A stretch of 64,000 nucleotides of DNA from Adiantum capillus-veneris (lineage: Eukaryota > Streptophyta > Polypodiopsida > Polypodiales > Pteridaceae). The stretch covers positions 70,554,935-70,618,934 of the forward strand of contig CM043950.1 in NCBI GenBank assembly GCA_014529385.2, written 5' to 3'. Positions 33,084 to 44,189 of this stretch are shown here, piece after piece. The notes beneath the pieces were generated by a model. It was not told where the DNA came from and did no database searches. It worked only from the letters and a program-made list of their open reading frames with translations. Both the position numbers and the translations under genes were made by a program. Position 1 is the first letter of the stretch, and each line of letters starts with the position of its first letter.

Positions 33084-34439
33084 CATTGATATCAAATTGA
33101 TAAGCATGGTTTAACAAGAAATATGCAAAGCCCTTGTTTAATAATCACTCAAAAGCTATTGACAAGAATCCATGTCTACCAAAGAAATTAGGGCACCTAG
33201 TCAAAGTTGCCCTAATCTGTTGGGCGGAAATGGATTCTTGCACCTTTGACATTTTCACCTAGTCAAAGGTGCAAATTTCATTGATGTATGTTGCTCTCCC
33301 TATAGATCAACTAGTTCTACTTCTAATTTTCTAGTTTGTTGGAATTTCGTTGATAGTTGTTGCAAAGTCTTTCTGGGTAGACTCTAGGAAGAATCGATAT
33401 CAAACTATCAAACAATTGGCTACTTCAAGCTCAATCCTCCATATCTACACAAGAAGAAAAGTTAATTCAATCCTCTATTGTGACAAATGGGTAATCCATA
33501 TGTGATTGTGATGTCAAGAACCTCCATGGGTGCGTAGGGCTTGCTTGCCAAATCCTCATAGCAAAAGAACTTGCATTGCCAATGTAAGTTGATTTGCAAT
33601 GTGAAACAAAAAACAAAGTCCAAAACCAAAAAAAGCTTCACAAAACCAATGGCTAAATGAAGACATCATAAAACATACTCGAACCACAAGCTCCTTACTG
33701 CTCACAATCATTGGGGGGTGTGACATGTATATACTCAAACACCACCTGAAAACATAGCCCAAACATAATGTTCACACTATGATACATTAGAAATTTTAGG
33801 CTATTGTGAGATTTATGCAACCAAAAAAGAATGGTCGAAACAATACATTTGAACAATTAGAATGGAGGGATGAACATGCTTCTAAACCCTTGCCAAAACC
33901 GTGACAAAAAATGAAAATGAGTTACCCACACTATGAGGGGAACTATTTCCATCTAGCTAACAAATGGCAATGAACATAGACATTTTCTTTGGGAGATTAT
34001 ACATGTAAAAAATGATCCATCTCAAGGTACACGATGCAATCATTCTTGGTACAAACAAATGTGGTTGTGAAAAGAGTGATAGGCTTGCTCATCCATGTGA
34101 TCATGTAGCTGAATATAACCAACGGTAGAAGAATTTGTTTAAACCCTAGTGGTAACAACTCAAATTGCTTCAATCTAGTGCAATGTATGACTTTAAGTTT
34201 TAATTACACACAATAATTGCACACCAAATTTTGTATCATGCACAATATGTCCACTCTAATCCTTAGATCAAACAAATGTGAGTCTATGAAGGATCAAATT
34301 GCATACCTAAAGCAATATAGTGGTAATTGCTTTAACCATGAGATACCAGACCAAGGTGACGAGTCTCTTTTTTCTTGAGAGTTACTCGAAGTAAGAGATT
34401 CATGTCACTTAGCAAAAACCACATGAACTTTAATGGGTG

Positions 34440-35030
34440 ATGTCAAGAAATATAATGCCAATTCTTATTCAACCGAAGTAACAAGATCCTTTTGAAGCAT
34501 TCAAAGAGATTTATGCCCAACATAGATGTGGAGAGGATTGCAAACCTTGTTATATGAAGATGCTATGCATTTTTCATAAATAAGCTGCCTCTATGTCTCA
34601 ACTGCTAAATGGTGAACCATGAAAGCACCTTATTGGGGTTGTGGTACTAATCATCCAAGAGAATGGTGCCAAGAGAGGGTACAACAAAATCAATTCAATG
34701 CATGAGACTTACAATGTGGATTTTTTGAGCATGGACTGCCCATGAGCTAATGCAATGTCACAATAGAGGAAGACATGCTCACATGCAATTGAATGAAAGC
34801 CAAAATGCCTAGATAGGAGTGAGCCTTCAAAATTTGCTAGAGAGATCAATGGAAATGCTAGGACCACAATCTTGACTCATGATTTCCAAGATAATCCTAA
34901 AGATAAGCCTAAAGGTGAGTCAAAACATAAGAAAAGAATAGGTGTGTACTATCTTAGAGTGCTAACCTCATCTGGCGCATCTAAAGTAGGGTGTGAAATT
35001 ATGTTGGTAAGAGTGGTGAAAAAAGCTTAG
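34440..35030 (+). pseudogene. decayed coding remnant with cysteine-rich motifs
   Basis: Segments in at least two frames look protein-like: about 34460-34560 (DPFEAFKEIYAQHRCGEDC), about 34620-34780 with cysteine/histidine spacing reminiscent of a degraded zinc knuckle (YWGCGTNHPREWC), and about 34845-35025 (NPKDKPKGESKHKKRIGVYY). Stops are mostly of the TAG/TAA-for-glutamine kind. It resembles a Gag tail followed by the start of a protease region, but no active-site motif is present. Confidence 0.35.
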
Positions 35031-35127
35031 GCTACAATACCTATAAATTTTCCTTTAGTGCCATCATTTTTACTTCATTCCTTGCACTTGTATGTCGGTT
35101 ATTTCTTGCATTAAAGACAACGGTTTC

Positions 35128-35268
<141 letters not shown>

Positions 35269-35657
35269 TATAGGCATGCCTTTTTCCTCTCATCTATGGC
35301 TTGTAGGTCTTAAGAATAATTGAAAAGAAGTCTTTGTGCAACTCCTCTTCAGAGTTGCTGTTGCAGAAAATTACCATTTGATCTCAAGCCATAAATATCC
35401 ACACTCTGTTGGTTGCGATAGGCATTCTTTGTCCACTATCTATTTGCCAATATGCATTTTGTACAAAGATAATATCATGATATGAATGATAATTAATTTT
35501 TTTGGTGCAAAGATTTCCTAATAGTAAACTATAAGAACTCCTATTTTCAAGTCTCTAGTTTTTGTGTCATTAGTTTCTCTATCATTCATTTTTGTGCATT
35601 GGGACTATTCAAAGAAACATTTGTTGGTTTATTAATGGTAAGAATGTTGACCTAAAG

Positions 35658-36140
35658 AAAGGTGGTTATTGTTGTTTCAAAAATTTGACTTTGAAATTGT
35701 CCTTTGCCCCGACAAGGAGCATTAGATGGCCAACCATCTCTCTAGGATTGAGTTAGCAATAGGAGTAGAAGACGGCCTCCTTGACAACTTTCCTTTTAAG
35801 GTATACAATGCCACAGGCTGGTATTTGAATGTTATGCATCGATTTTCCACAGGTTCTTACCCACAAGATTTGTCAAGTTTGGAAAAGAGAAGATTGCTTA
35901 TCAAAAGTAAGCCTTACACCGTGATTGTCGACATTCTCTAAAAAAGAGTTTTAGATGGTATTCTTTATCGTTGTGTCATGCCACATGAAGTCCATGAAAT
36001 TTTGTAAGATGCTCACTCTAGTATCACAGGTGGCCACTACCCAGGGCACATAACCGCCCATCGCATTTTACACACTGGATTGTGGTGGCCATACATGTTT
36101 TGAGATGCTGTGCAATATGCTTGGTCCTATGATTCTTGCA
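35658..36140 (+). pseudogene. gypsy RNase H tail and integrase HHCC region, inverted segment
   Basis: The plus-strand frame begins 'RWLLLFQKFDFEIVLCPDKE', then a TAG, then 'MANHLSRIE' (RNase H end). After a spacer come the integrase zinc-binding residues in 'MPHEVHEIL...DAHSS...GHYPGHITAHRIL...WWPYMF' and the first Cys of 'YDSC'. This is the polyprotein segment that should directly follow the RNase H segment found on the minus strand at 36131-36400. Its first residues (RWLLL) continue exactly where that fragment stops (VAGAR). It is therefore an inverted piece of the same element or a close relative. Confidence 0.8.
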
Positions 36141-36440
36141 CCTGCCACTTGGGGCTTGTTGAGAGGATACTTGAGAGCCTGGTGGTTAGTTATGACTACA
36201 AAATGTATACCCAAAAGGTAATGCCTAAGTTTTTGCAAAGCATAGACAATGGCCAAGCCCTCTCTCTCAATGGTGCTATAGTTTCTTTTGGCCTTTGTGA
36301 GTAGCTGACTGGCATAGCAGATAGGCCAATCCAACTTGTACTCCTTACTAGGTTGGGTAAGGTTTGCACCTACAGTTGTGATGTTGGCATCAATGTGCAA
36401 ATGAAAATTTAGTGACCAATCTGGTGTGACTAAGATGGGT
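36131..36440 (-). pseudogene. gypsy RT thumb / RNase H fragment
   Basis: Minus-strand frame: 'DANITTVGANLTQPS', then 'YASQLLTKAKRNYSTIEREG', 'AIVYALQKLRHYLLG' and 'VITNHQALKYPLNKPQ'. These are canonical RNase H blocks of Athila/Tat-like gypsy elements, including 'NYSTIERE' with the catalytic Glu. Reading continues upstream into the left arm of the palindrome (RT thumb: 'KCLTHAPILVTPDWSLNFHL'). Confidence 0.88.
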
Positions 36441-36441
36441 G

Positions 36442-36732
36442 CATGTGTGAGGCATTTCTTTAGATAGTTAAAGGCCAGTTCTTCTGCAGAGGCCCACTAA
36501 AAAGGGTGGGTTCGACTAGTGAGGCAAGACAAAGGCCTGGCGATATTATCATACATTCTAATAAATTGCAAACGATAGCTTTGTAGGCCACACTGGCTAT
36601 CATTTGCGGTTTATTAGAATGTAAGCTAATATCGCTAGGCCTTTCTCTTGCCTCACTAGTCCAACCCACCCTTTTTAGTGGACCTCTGCAGAAGAACTAT
36701 CCTTTAATTATCTAAAGAAATGCCTCACACAT
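36442..36732. repeat. long inverted repeat (arms about 137 bp, 18-bp spacer)
   Basis: The left arm 36442-36578 and right arm 36597-36732 are reverse complements with scattered mismatches. The spacer is 'ctttgtaggccacactgg'. Both arms encode the same RT segment ('ARP-SCLTS-THPF', then 'AEEL-FNYLKKCLTH') on opposite strands. The arms end at 'catgtgtgagg', where the right arm meets the pre-RT part of the element. This is a fold-back duplication with loss of the RT palm. Confidence 0.92.
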
Positions 36733-37800
36733 GTGAGGTCCTTGTATGACCAAGAAAAAACATCCTTCCAACTAGTAATGAAGGAAATCATCAAATCTAG
36801 TAACTGGGGATGATCCCAGAGACATGCTGCCAAAAAAATTAGGTTGGGTTCTTCTTCACTACCTAGGTTGACTTCTTTAAGTAGATCTTGATAGTTTTCT
36901 AAATTCCACTCTTCTGCTATATCTTGGCCAGCTTTAGTTAGTCCTTCCACATCTTGAGCAAGAGTCTGATGAATGGGAAAGCCTTGTAGTTGCTCTTGTA
37001 ACCGTCCTTGAGGAAGTTTATCCACAAGCAAGTCATCTCTACCTTTCTCGGAGCTGGTCTTTGGTGGGGGGGATCGGACCTAGCCTTTCCCACCTTGGAT
37101 TGGGGAGAATCATTTGTGTCTGCCTCATGTTGTGAATCCTCTTCTTGTTGCATCTATAGGGGAGACTTCCCATGCTTGTGATGAATGATGGGCTCACCTA
37201 GACCAAGAGACACTACTTCTTCAATCCCTGGTGTTGACTTAGGCTTTTAATTTTTTTAATTCTTGTGAGGATTGCAAAACAGTGATGGCTAGGTGCTGTT
37301 TCTAACAAGTTGAGGAGCTCACTTTATTCACGGGGACTATCCCTGTGGGCAAGACCACCTCCCTTTGTGGGGCTTGCTCTTCTTCTTTAGCTTCTTCCTT
37401 TTGGTCTTCATGTTGTGCAATATTGAGGGAAGACCTTTTGTTGGATCTATCTATGCCCTATGCTTCTTGTGGTGATCCATATGGTATCATTACCCCAATT
37501 ATGAAGCACTTGGGTGTGTCGTAGCCAGGGCACCAATAAGTAGAGGGAAACCACCGTCCACTTTTTGTAGATGGACCACCACAAAATCTAGCCAAAAGGT
37601 GAAATCTTCTACTACCATTGGTACTTGTTCCACCACTCCCACTGGGCGAACTTTGCATTGGTTGGCCAAAGTGATAGTGAAAGTGGCGGGCTTGGTGGGC
37701 ACCAAACCAAGCTCTCTCATGGAGAACTCTAGCATGAGCTTAATACCTCAGCCACCATCCACGATCACATCAGTAAACTACTGGCCATAAATGGACACTG
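36733..37800 (-). pseudogene. gypsy aspartic protease to RT start
   Basis: On the minus strand about 37780-37440 holds the retropepsin region: 'VIVDGG', an in-frame TGA, then 'GIKLMLEFSMRELGLVPT' and 'KPATFTITLANQCKVRPVG'. A linker with stops leads to 37031-36740, where 'NLIFLAACLWDHP' and 'SWKDVFSWSYKDLT' mark the usual entry into RT. The RT palm that should follow is missing, replaced by the fold-back palindrome. The D-G-G-x-G active site is the form seen in Athila/Tat-like lineages. Confidence 0.8.
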
Positions 37801-37963
37801 TGAGACGAGGGATTTAATAGTCAGTAAGTGGGGCTGGTGGGTAGGATATCATGTATGAATCTTCAGAGAAGAGCGTGGAAAGAAGTTTGTACATGGAGAC
37901 ACTTTTATAGGTGGTCTTGAAGATCTCTTCAATTGACAATGCTACTAATCCTTATAGCCTTCC

Positions 37964-38275
37964 TTATGGAAGAGCTTGGGCTTCTATGTTCTGTAGGGCT
38001 TTTGTGTATGCTTGCTCAAATGCAGTTATGACAAGGGCATAAGTGCATGCTATGGTTTTGGCTTCCACTATTGTTTGCAATCCACTAGTTGACTCCTTTG
38101 GAGGTCTTGTAGGCAAAGGCTTCTCTATGGACAAGGATATGCCTTGGGCTATTCTTTGAGCTCTCGTGAGTACTCCACTAGTGCTTAAGATTTCTTGAGC
38201 TAAGGTGGTAGGTGAAGGGTAAGGAGTGAGGACATGAGCGAATGGTGAGGGAGAAGTGGATGTAGTGGGATTCAT
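37964..38275 (-). pseudogene. gypsy Gag-protease linker, partial
   Basis: A 103-codon minus-strand frame rich in S, T, P and A ('STSPSPFAHVLTPYPSPTTL', then 'GVLTRAQRIAQGIS') lies upstream of the protease segment on the same strand. It ends in a helical stretch ('ALVITAFEQAYTKALQNIEA'). It has no diagnostic domain and is assigned to the element by position. Confidence 0.45.
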
Positions 38276-38468
38276 TCAAGCTAGGTAGAGCTTGGGTGGA
38301 GTCGCATCCTCCAAGGCCTCCAAGTTGAAAATCCTGAGGGAGGGTCCAACCATGGCATGCCACAGAGCAACATTGAGCATTCCAAAACGCCTTTGCTCCA
38401 TCTTTCTGTTGGAGCTGGAGTGTCCCTTTCCCAAAAGCAAGCACCTCATTATATAATCATGGAAGGGG

Positions 38469-38804
38469 TTACATGCCGAGATGATCTACACCAAGAGCTC
38501 AACTAGTCCTCCCACACTATGTAGTTGGACACTACCTTCACGACTACATACCACACCTCCCCCCCTAGGGAAGAAAGATGGACATCTTTTTATAGGTTTT
38601 GATTGGCTTGACACACACAAACTCTTCCAATGCCTCATACAAGTGGAGGGTCTTATAACGGCTTAGACTCAGCTTTGAGTTCCTCTTATTGGGTACCTCC
38701 TTATGTTACCAACTAGGGAGTACATGCCAAGATGACCTTCTTCCAAGATCTATGATGTGTCCTCCCACACTAGATGGTCGGAGACTACCTACATGACCTA
38801 TAAC

Positions 38805-38838
<34 letters not shown>

Positions 38839-38876
38839 GTATATATATATACATACAGAAAGAGAGAGAGAGAGAG
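38469..38876. repeat. degenerate 75-bp direct repeat and (AT)n/(GA)n tract
   Basis: The blocks at about 38469-38555 and 38710-38795 share 'tacatgcc(g/a)agatga', 'tcctcccacacta' and 'actaccttcacgac/actacctacatgac', about 240 bp apart. A (AT)n tract with GT interruptions follows at 38804-38856 and a short (GA)n at 38860-38876. Confidence 0.7.
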
Positions 38877-38880
38877 TGAG

Positions 38881-39468
38881 TGTAGAAGGCGAGGAAAATC
38901 CCAGCATGCGAGAACTATCCCTTAGAAGGCCGACCAGCGGGAAGCGGGAGTAGCCACACTGTCAGTAATTATCGCAGACAGTTACTGCAATAACTCCCGA
39001 GAGCTATAAATAGGATCCGCTACACTGTAACCGGGCTTCTTGGCTTCTTGTCTTTTTGGCTTTTGGCTTTCTAAACACTTTCGGGTTTACGAGCTCTTAG
39101 CTTTTAGATTCACCTTGTAATTATTGCTTCTGTAATCATCTGAGCTTAAACCCATTGTACATTGTACTGGTTATCCTTGAGCTATTAATCTGAGTCTACA
39201 AATACCATTTTTAGTCTTCAGTTGTGTCTTTCATTTCAATATAACATTCCAGTTTAGTTCTCATTTCAGTCCAGTACTCTATTCCAGTTCTCACTAACTG
39301 AACTGACGACATAACGAGTAGCTCTAAATTCTAACACTGGAATAAGCTCTTTGAAGAGACAGCTCCTATTCCATTTTGGCAATCACAATGGTTAGAGCTA
39401 ATCACTCTTCGACCAGAAAACTGTTATCTCCCAGTTAGAATTTCCAGCTGCATACATGGCGCCCAAAG
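38881..39468 (+). repeat. 5' LTR with TATA box and PBS of a gypsy element
   Basis: A provisional LTR runs 38881 (TGTAGAAGGCGAGG) to 39456 (GCATACA), 576 bp. It has a TATA box 'ctataaatagg' at 39004-39014 and a U5-like T-rich tail. A PBS follows at 39457-39468 (TGGCGCCCAAAG). The putative Gag ATG (39456-39458) overlaps the LTR-PBS junction. No 3' LTR was found downstream. Confidence 0.65.
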
Positions 39469-40990
39469 TTAGTCGTGGTCGCAAACCGTCAACCCGGTCA
39501 GGCACCGATTCCAACGGCGTTGACCCTATTCTTGAGGTGTCAGACAGAGATTCTGATCCTAAGAAGGACCCCGAGAGTGAGAATGAGGCTCAGGAGGAGC
39601 ACAATCATGCTGAAGAAGCCATAGACTCTTAGCATTCCAGTCACTCTAGGAGGAGAAGGGTTGAGCGTGAGGAACGCAAAAAAAGGAGTTCTCGATCCAC
39701 ACACAAGGTAGTTCAGGACAAGGGCAACAAGGACAGTCATCACAGTTCCAGTAGGAAAGCAAAGAAGAGACAGAGACTGAAACTGAAGAAGAAGGTGACT
39801 GGGATGCTGACACATATCACTACAAGAAGTTTTCAAGATGAAGTCAGGCTCCCAAGGTCAAAAGAAGCAGAGACGATGCCTATTACCATGATTATACTTC
39901 TTCATTGAAGATCTCTTTTCCAATGTTCAAGGACGAAAGAAAGATGATCCAGATGTTCCTATTCAAGGTTTTGAGCAGTATGCCGAGTTGAAGAATATTG
40001 ATGAAGATGACTAAGGAGAATATTTTCCTCAAACACTGAAGGATCCGGCAAGGAAATGGTATTACCATTATCCAGCTTGCCAGCTCAGATCATACAACAA
40101 ACTGCTCAAGCATTTCAGACTTGAGTATTCAGATAACAGAGGTGATGAAGACATCCTCTGCGAGCTAGACAAGATTAGACAAGGAAAATTGTCTGTGAGA
40201 AGTTATGTTAAAAAGATCAAGAAGTTAACCAGGCAGTTGCAGGAGCCACCCTCAGAGAAAAGGCTACGCGCATGGTTTCTGAATGGGTTCCACAGCAACA
40301 AGCTAAGAAGGAGAGAATCCAGAAGAAGAGGAGGTCCAGCACTAGCAGTTCTTCCACTGGGAATTCCGGTTCTAGTGAGATCTACAACAGCTCTGACAAC
40401 AACTCAGATGAAAAGAGCAAGGACAAGGCTAAGAAAGGGTCTTGATGTAGGAAGGCTTGATGAAATGTCCAGGCAGATTGCTGAAATCAGCCAGACTAGA
40501 CAACCAGCTAGGATAATGGAAACATGGTGCTCAAGATGCAAATCTAAAGATCATGTTTCCAATGAATGCCCACAGTGTACCTATTGCAAAGAGCGTATGG
40601 TCATTTTTGGAACAATTGTGGCATTCGAATTCATCACTTCAAGAAGGGAAAGGATCTATCTCTAGTGGCATTTACCAATTGTGAACCAGCTAAGGTAGAG
40701 ACGACCAGTGTACCCCAAGAGGAGAAATCTGGTACCAGTGGCATTGGTACTGGGCACGGCAGATACCAAGGGGGTACTGGCCGAGGCCAAGGATGGGGTA
40801 ATTTTCAAAATTGAAGCCTTAACTGCTATACTTGTGGAAAATATGGGCACTTTGCAGCTTAGTGTCGAGAGGCACCCAGTACTACGGCTACTGAGGCAAA
40901 AGCCCCAGAACCAGTTCCAGTACGGGCAGTTACACGCAGTAAAGGAGTAGCCATTGAAGAAATCCCAGATGAGCCAGTGAAACCAGTTAG
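39456..40990 (+). pseudogene. gypsy Gag with two zinc knuckles
   Basis: The frame starts MAPKVSRGRKPSTRSGTDSN and continues through an acidic then arginine/serine-rich N-terminus. About 39930-40300 gives the Gag core ('QGFEQYAELKNIDEDD', 'LKDPARKWYYHYPACQL', 'GKLSVRSYVKKIKKL'). Two knuckles follow: CSRCKSKDHVSNEC (about 40530-40571) and CYTCGKYGHFAA-stop-C (about 40825-40866), both CX2CX4HX4C. The stop in the second replaces Gln. Several frame changes occur between them. Most nonsense codons fit CAG/CAA to TAG/TAA. Confidence 0.85.
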
Positions 40991-41589
40991 TCTTGAAACT
41001 AGCAAATAGACTCAGCAGAGAGAGGTATGGAAGGCAAAGGGCAAAGAGAAGGTAGTTGATGAATGGCAAGAGTAGAGAGAACTGGCGGCTAAGATCACAG
41101 AGATTTAGCCAAGAAGCTACTAGAGCAGCCAAAAAGTTCTGATGCTCGAGTCATTCAGAAGATACCAACCCAGTCTTCTGAGAAAAGACGGCCAGACCAG
41201 TTAGGATCTGGAATCTTTGAGACTATTCTTGTTGGAGTCCAAGGAGTGGTGGAAGATCTAGGAAACATCAAATCAGGTCTAATTGCAATGGGAAACAATG
41301 AAGTGAGCAAAACAGACACCAGAACAGAGGATTGGCACTGTAAAGATAGTCCCGATCCCTCAAATTCTGATAATAACTATGATAGAGAGAGAGAATAAAT
41401 TCATGTCAAAATCTATGAAAGAATTCAGAAACAGACAGTTGAATTAGAAGACATCAGGAAGACTTTGCCTGAAGCAGCAAAATTTATCAGACAGCGAAGA
41501 AAGGCTGAAGGCGACACTAGAGCAGTTGACTTGGCAGCTGTCAGAGATGATGAAGTGCCAGTAATCTAGGAAGACTACAAAGTCAGAAA

Positions 41590-42600
41590 ACAATGGAGCC
41601 GCTATCCGGTGTCATATTGGATGGAGGGGCAGGTGTAAATATCGTGGGGACACATCTTTAGCAAAGACTGGGTATCACAAATTTGAACCCAACACCCTTT
41701 AAAGTTTGAATGACCGATCATGGAGTTGTTTAGGCAACTGGTATGATTGAGAATATGCAGATAAGGGTGGGGAAAGAAAAGACCAACTTTTTGGTACTGG
41801 ATGTTCAAGGAGCATATGGGATGCTACAGGGACACCCATGGTTGCGGACGACACAGGCTGTTCACGATTATGCCAATCAGACTCTGACAATACAAGGCAC
41901 CAGTAGAAGAATTCAAATCCAGACAAACAACACCAGAAGCTAGGAGAAGGCACTGCGACCAAAAGAGCTTTGCCAGAAGTATGGGGTAAAGAAGATTGAG
42001 AGGATGCTGGCAGCAATGAATATTTTTCCATTTACTGAGATAGACTTAAATGCAGTATTATTCGACAAGGATCAAGTTGAAAAGCAGTGGAAGCAATTTC
42101 TAGATCAGTTCACTGAACTGAAAATTAAAGAATGACCAGTTCAGTTAATTGGATAACCAGAGAAACCAGTTGACTCCAAAGAGGAAGGCTCAGATTCCAG
42201 TACACCAGTGGCCAATGAAGAGGTGCACTCTGAAGAAGTTACTGGAGTTCAGAATGAAAGTCCAAAACTAACAGGACTGTCCTGCGATTATATTGAGAAG
42301 TCAACCGAAAGGAAGGGAGGCGGGCCAAATTGGTTGCTTCCAGATGATCAAGAAATCGAAGAATGGAATCTGGGTTCTGAAGAAAGTCCTTGACTGATCA
42401 AAGTGAATAAGCAACTGAATCCAGAAATGAAAGAAAAAGCCCGAGTGATGTTCCAAAAATACAAAGACGTATTCGCATGGAAATATACTGATTCAAAAGG
42501 TGTAGATCCAGAGGTTTGTCAACATAGAATACCTCTGAAGCCAGATGCCATACCAGTGTGTCTGCAACAAAACAGAATCAATATGGGGCTCGAGAAATAA
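41590..42600 (+). pseudogene. gypsy protease and RT entry, truncated
   Basis: About 41592-41943 holds the protease: 'GVILDGGAGVNIVGTHL' (active site D-G-G-A-G), then 'LLGHPWL'-type 'MLQGHPWLRTTQAVHDY'. After a linker with stops, 42403-42600 reads 'KYKDVFAWKYTDSKGVDPEV' and 'HRIPLKPDAIPVCLQQNRIN', the conserved entry to RT. The sequence breaks off at 42600 before any RT catalytic block. Stops at 41567, 41659, 41707, 41731, 41941, 42133, 42154 and 42391 all fit single C to T changes. Confidence 0.85.
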
Positions 42601-43283
42601 TTCAAGTGTTGGCAAATGCGTGTCCTAGAAAAATATTAGTAAGGTTGATTGTTGAAGTAAATTCACTCAAGTGTTTTGATAATAAACTAGCATTTTTGGA
42701 AGCAGCCTCCTTGGCAAGAGTCTCAAAAGGGGCACATTGTCATAATTGCGGGCATATCCTCATCCTGTAGGTTAACCAATGCCAATGAGGGAATCACATT
42801 TGGGTAACTACATATAGAATGGAGCCAAATTCTATGTAGGGATAGGGTTCTTGTGGAATTATATGGTAGAGCTAGGGGCTCATAGAGTGTGAGATAAGCC
42901 TCCTTGTGCCATAGGTTGCCAAAGTGAGATGGGTGTATATTCCCATAGAGAAATAACTCAAGGCATCAAGGAAAGTCAATTAGGTCGACCAACTAAGTGC
43001 TTGTTTTTGTATATCTACTTGGTGATGTTTAATGGATTGTTATGTTAGATTATCCCTTGTATGTAATAATTTATTTCAGATGTTTTGGATTGCAAAAGGA
43101 ATCAATAATACACGTGTTAAAGCATCTTGAAATCAAGCCACTAGAAGAAACTCATTAGGAAAAATATGAACCCTAAAAGGGACCTTTAGCTTAAGGGGCG
43201 ATAGAGGGCGGCCACAGCTATACCCTCTAAAAGGTAGGGTAGTAGGGGGACCTAGGGGCCTATTTGTTCCCCTCATTATAGCT
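42601..43283. other. no recognisable gene
   Basis: Sequence after the truncation point is AT-rich with no recognisable domain, LTR end or microsatellite. It could be old LTR or host spacer. Confidence 0.45.
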
Positions 43284-43690
43284 TTGTCCCCTAGAAAGAG
43301 AGAGAGGGGGAAAAGTGTGTTGTTAGATTTTGTGCAGGCAGAGGTAGATCATGTCTGCTCCCTAGAGACACAAATAGAGATGGCAGATATGGAGTTTTTT
43401 GACATGCTCATGTTAGAGACCGATGAGTTGGTGCCAAGATGCACAATTTTGCCTATGGGTGAGAGGACGTAGCTTCCCCAGTGTCGGTGTTGACACATCC
43501 ATACGTGATGGATAGTCCTGATGATGCAGTGATTGCAGATAGCGCAAGGGAGGAGAGTACAGCTAGGTTTGCACAGATTTCATTAGTGTTTGGGAGTCTC
43601 ATGTTTAACTTGTTAGTGTCGAGGCCCGATTTAGTAGCTGAAGGGGGGGTGGGCACTTTCCCTCCATTTTCATGGGCGTCCATAAAGTAA
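43284..43690 (+). pseudogene. unrecognised coding-like segment with one frameshift
   Basis: Two overlapping protein-like frames, 43284-43472 and 43481-43690, appear to be one protein interrupted by a frameshift near 43470. The first half is acidic and methionine-rich (EMADMEFFDMLMLETDEL). The second contains 'MDSPDDAVIADSAREESTAR' and a hydrophobic helix 'FGSLMFNLLV'. No family is recognised. Retroelement Gag N-terminus is possible but unsupported. Confidence 0.35.
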
Positions 43691-43848
43691 CCCTAAAATT
43701 TTAATTTTTAAAAAAATCTTTAAATCTCACTTTTCACTTCCCAAAAGCTCTCCTAACCAAATACATGGTCAAAAAACTATTTTCTTTGATCAAAATATGC
43801 ATTTCTCATCAATGCCCTCTATTCTACCTCTTCTCTCCTCTCTCTCTC

Positions 43849-43849
<1 letters not shown>

Positions 43850-43886
<37 letters not shown>

Positions 43887-44145
43887 CTCCAAGCTTTCCA
43901 TAGATGTAGCACATATGGAATCTTTTCATAGCTACACCACATAACTCCTCCTTTCATTCACACCATCCCTTGTAACTGCTTCTCCCCTTGCTCCCCATTG
44001 AACCACTTCTCCCCCTCCCTCCAAGATTTCCATAGTTGCAGCACATATAGAAGCTTTCGATAGGTGCATCACGTGTCTCTCCCTTTCATCCACACCATCC
44101 CTTTGAGCTACTTCTTCTTCCCTTGCTCCCCATTGAACCACTTCT
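43850..44145. repeat. 34-base C tract and 132-bp tandem duplication
   Basis: 43850-43883 is 34 consecutive C, directly after a short (CT)n. It is followed by two units starting 'cctccctccaag(c/a)tttccatag' at 43882 and 44014, both ending near 'gctccccattgaaccacttct'. The period is about 132 bp and divergence is moderate. Confidence 0.88.
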
Positions 44146-44189
44146 CCTCCTCACTTGCCTATCTCTCTAACACCATAACTCTTCTTCTA

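Noticed and set aside
43882-44145. CRISPR-like or satellite array
   Set aside because: Only two diverged units occur, with no spacer pattern; it is a simple tandem duplication in a plant genome.
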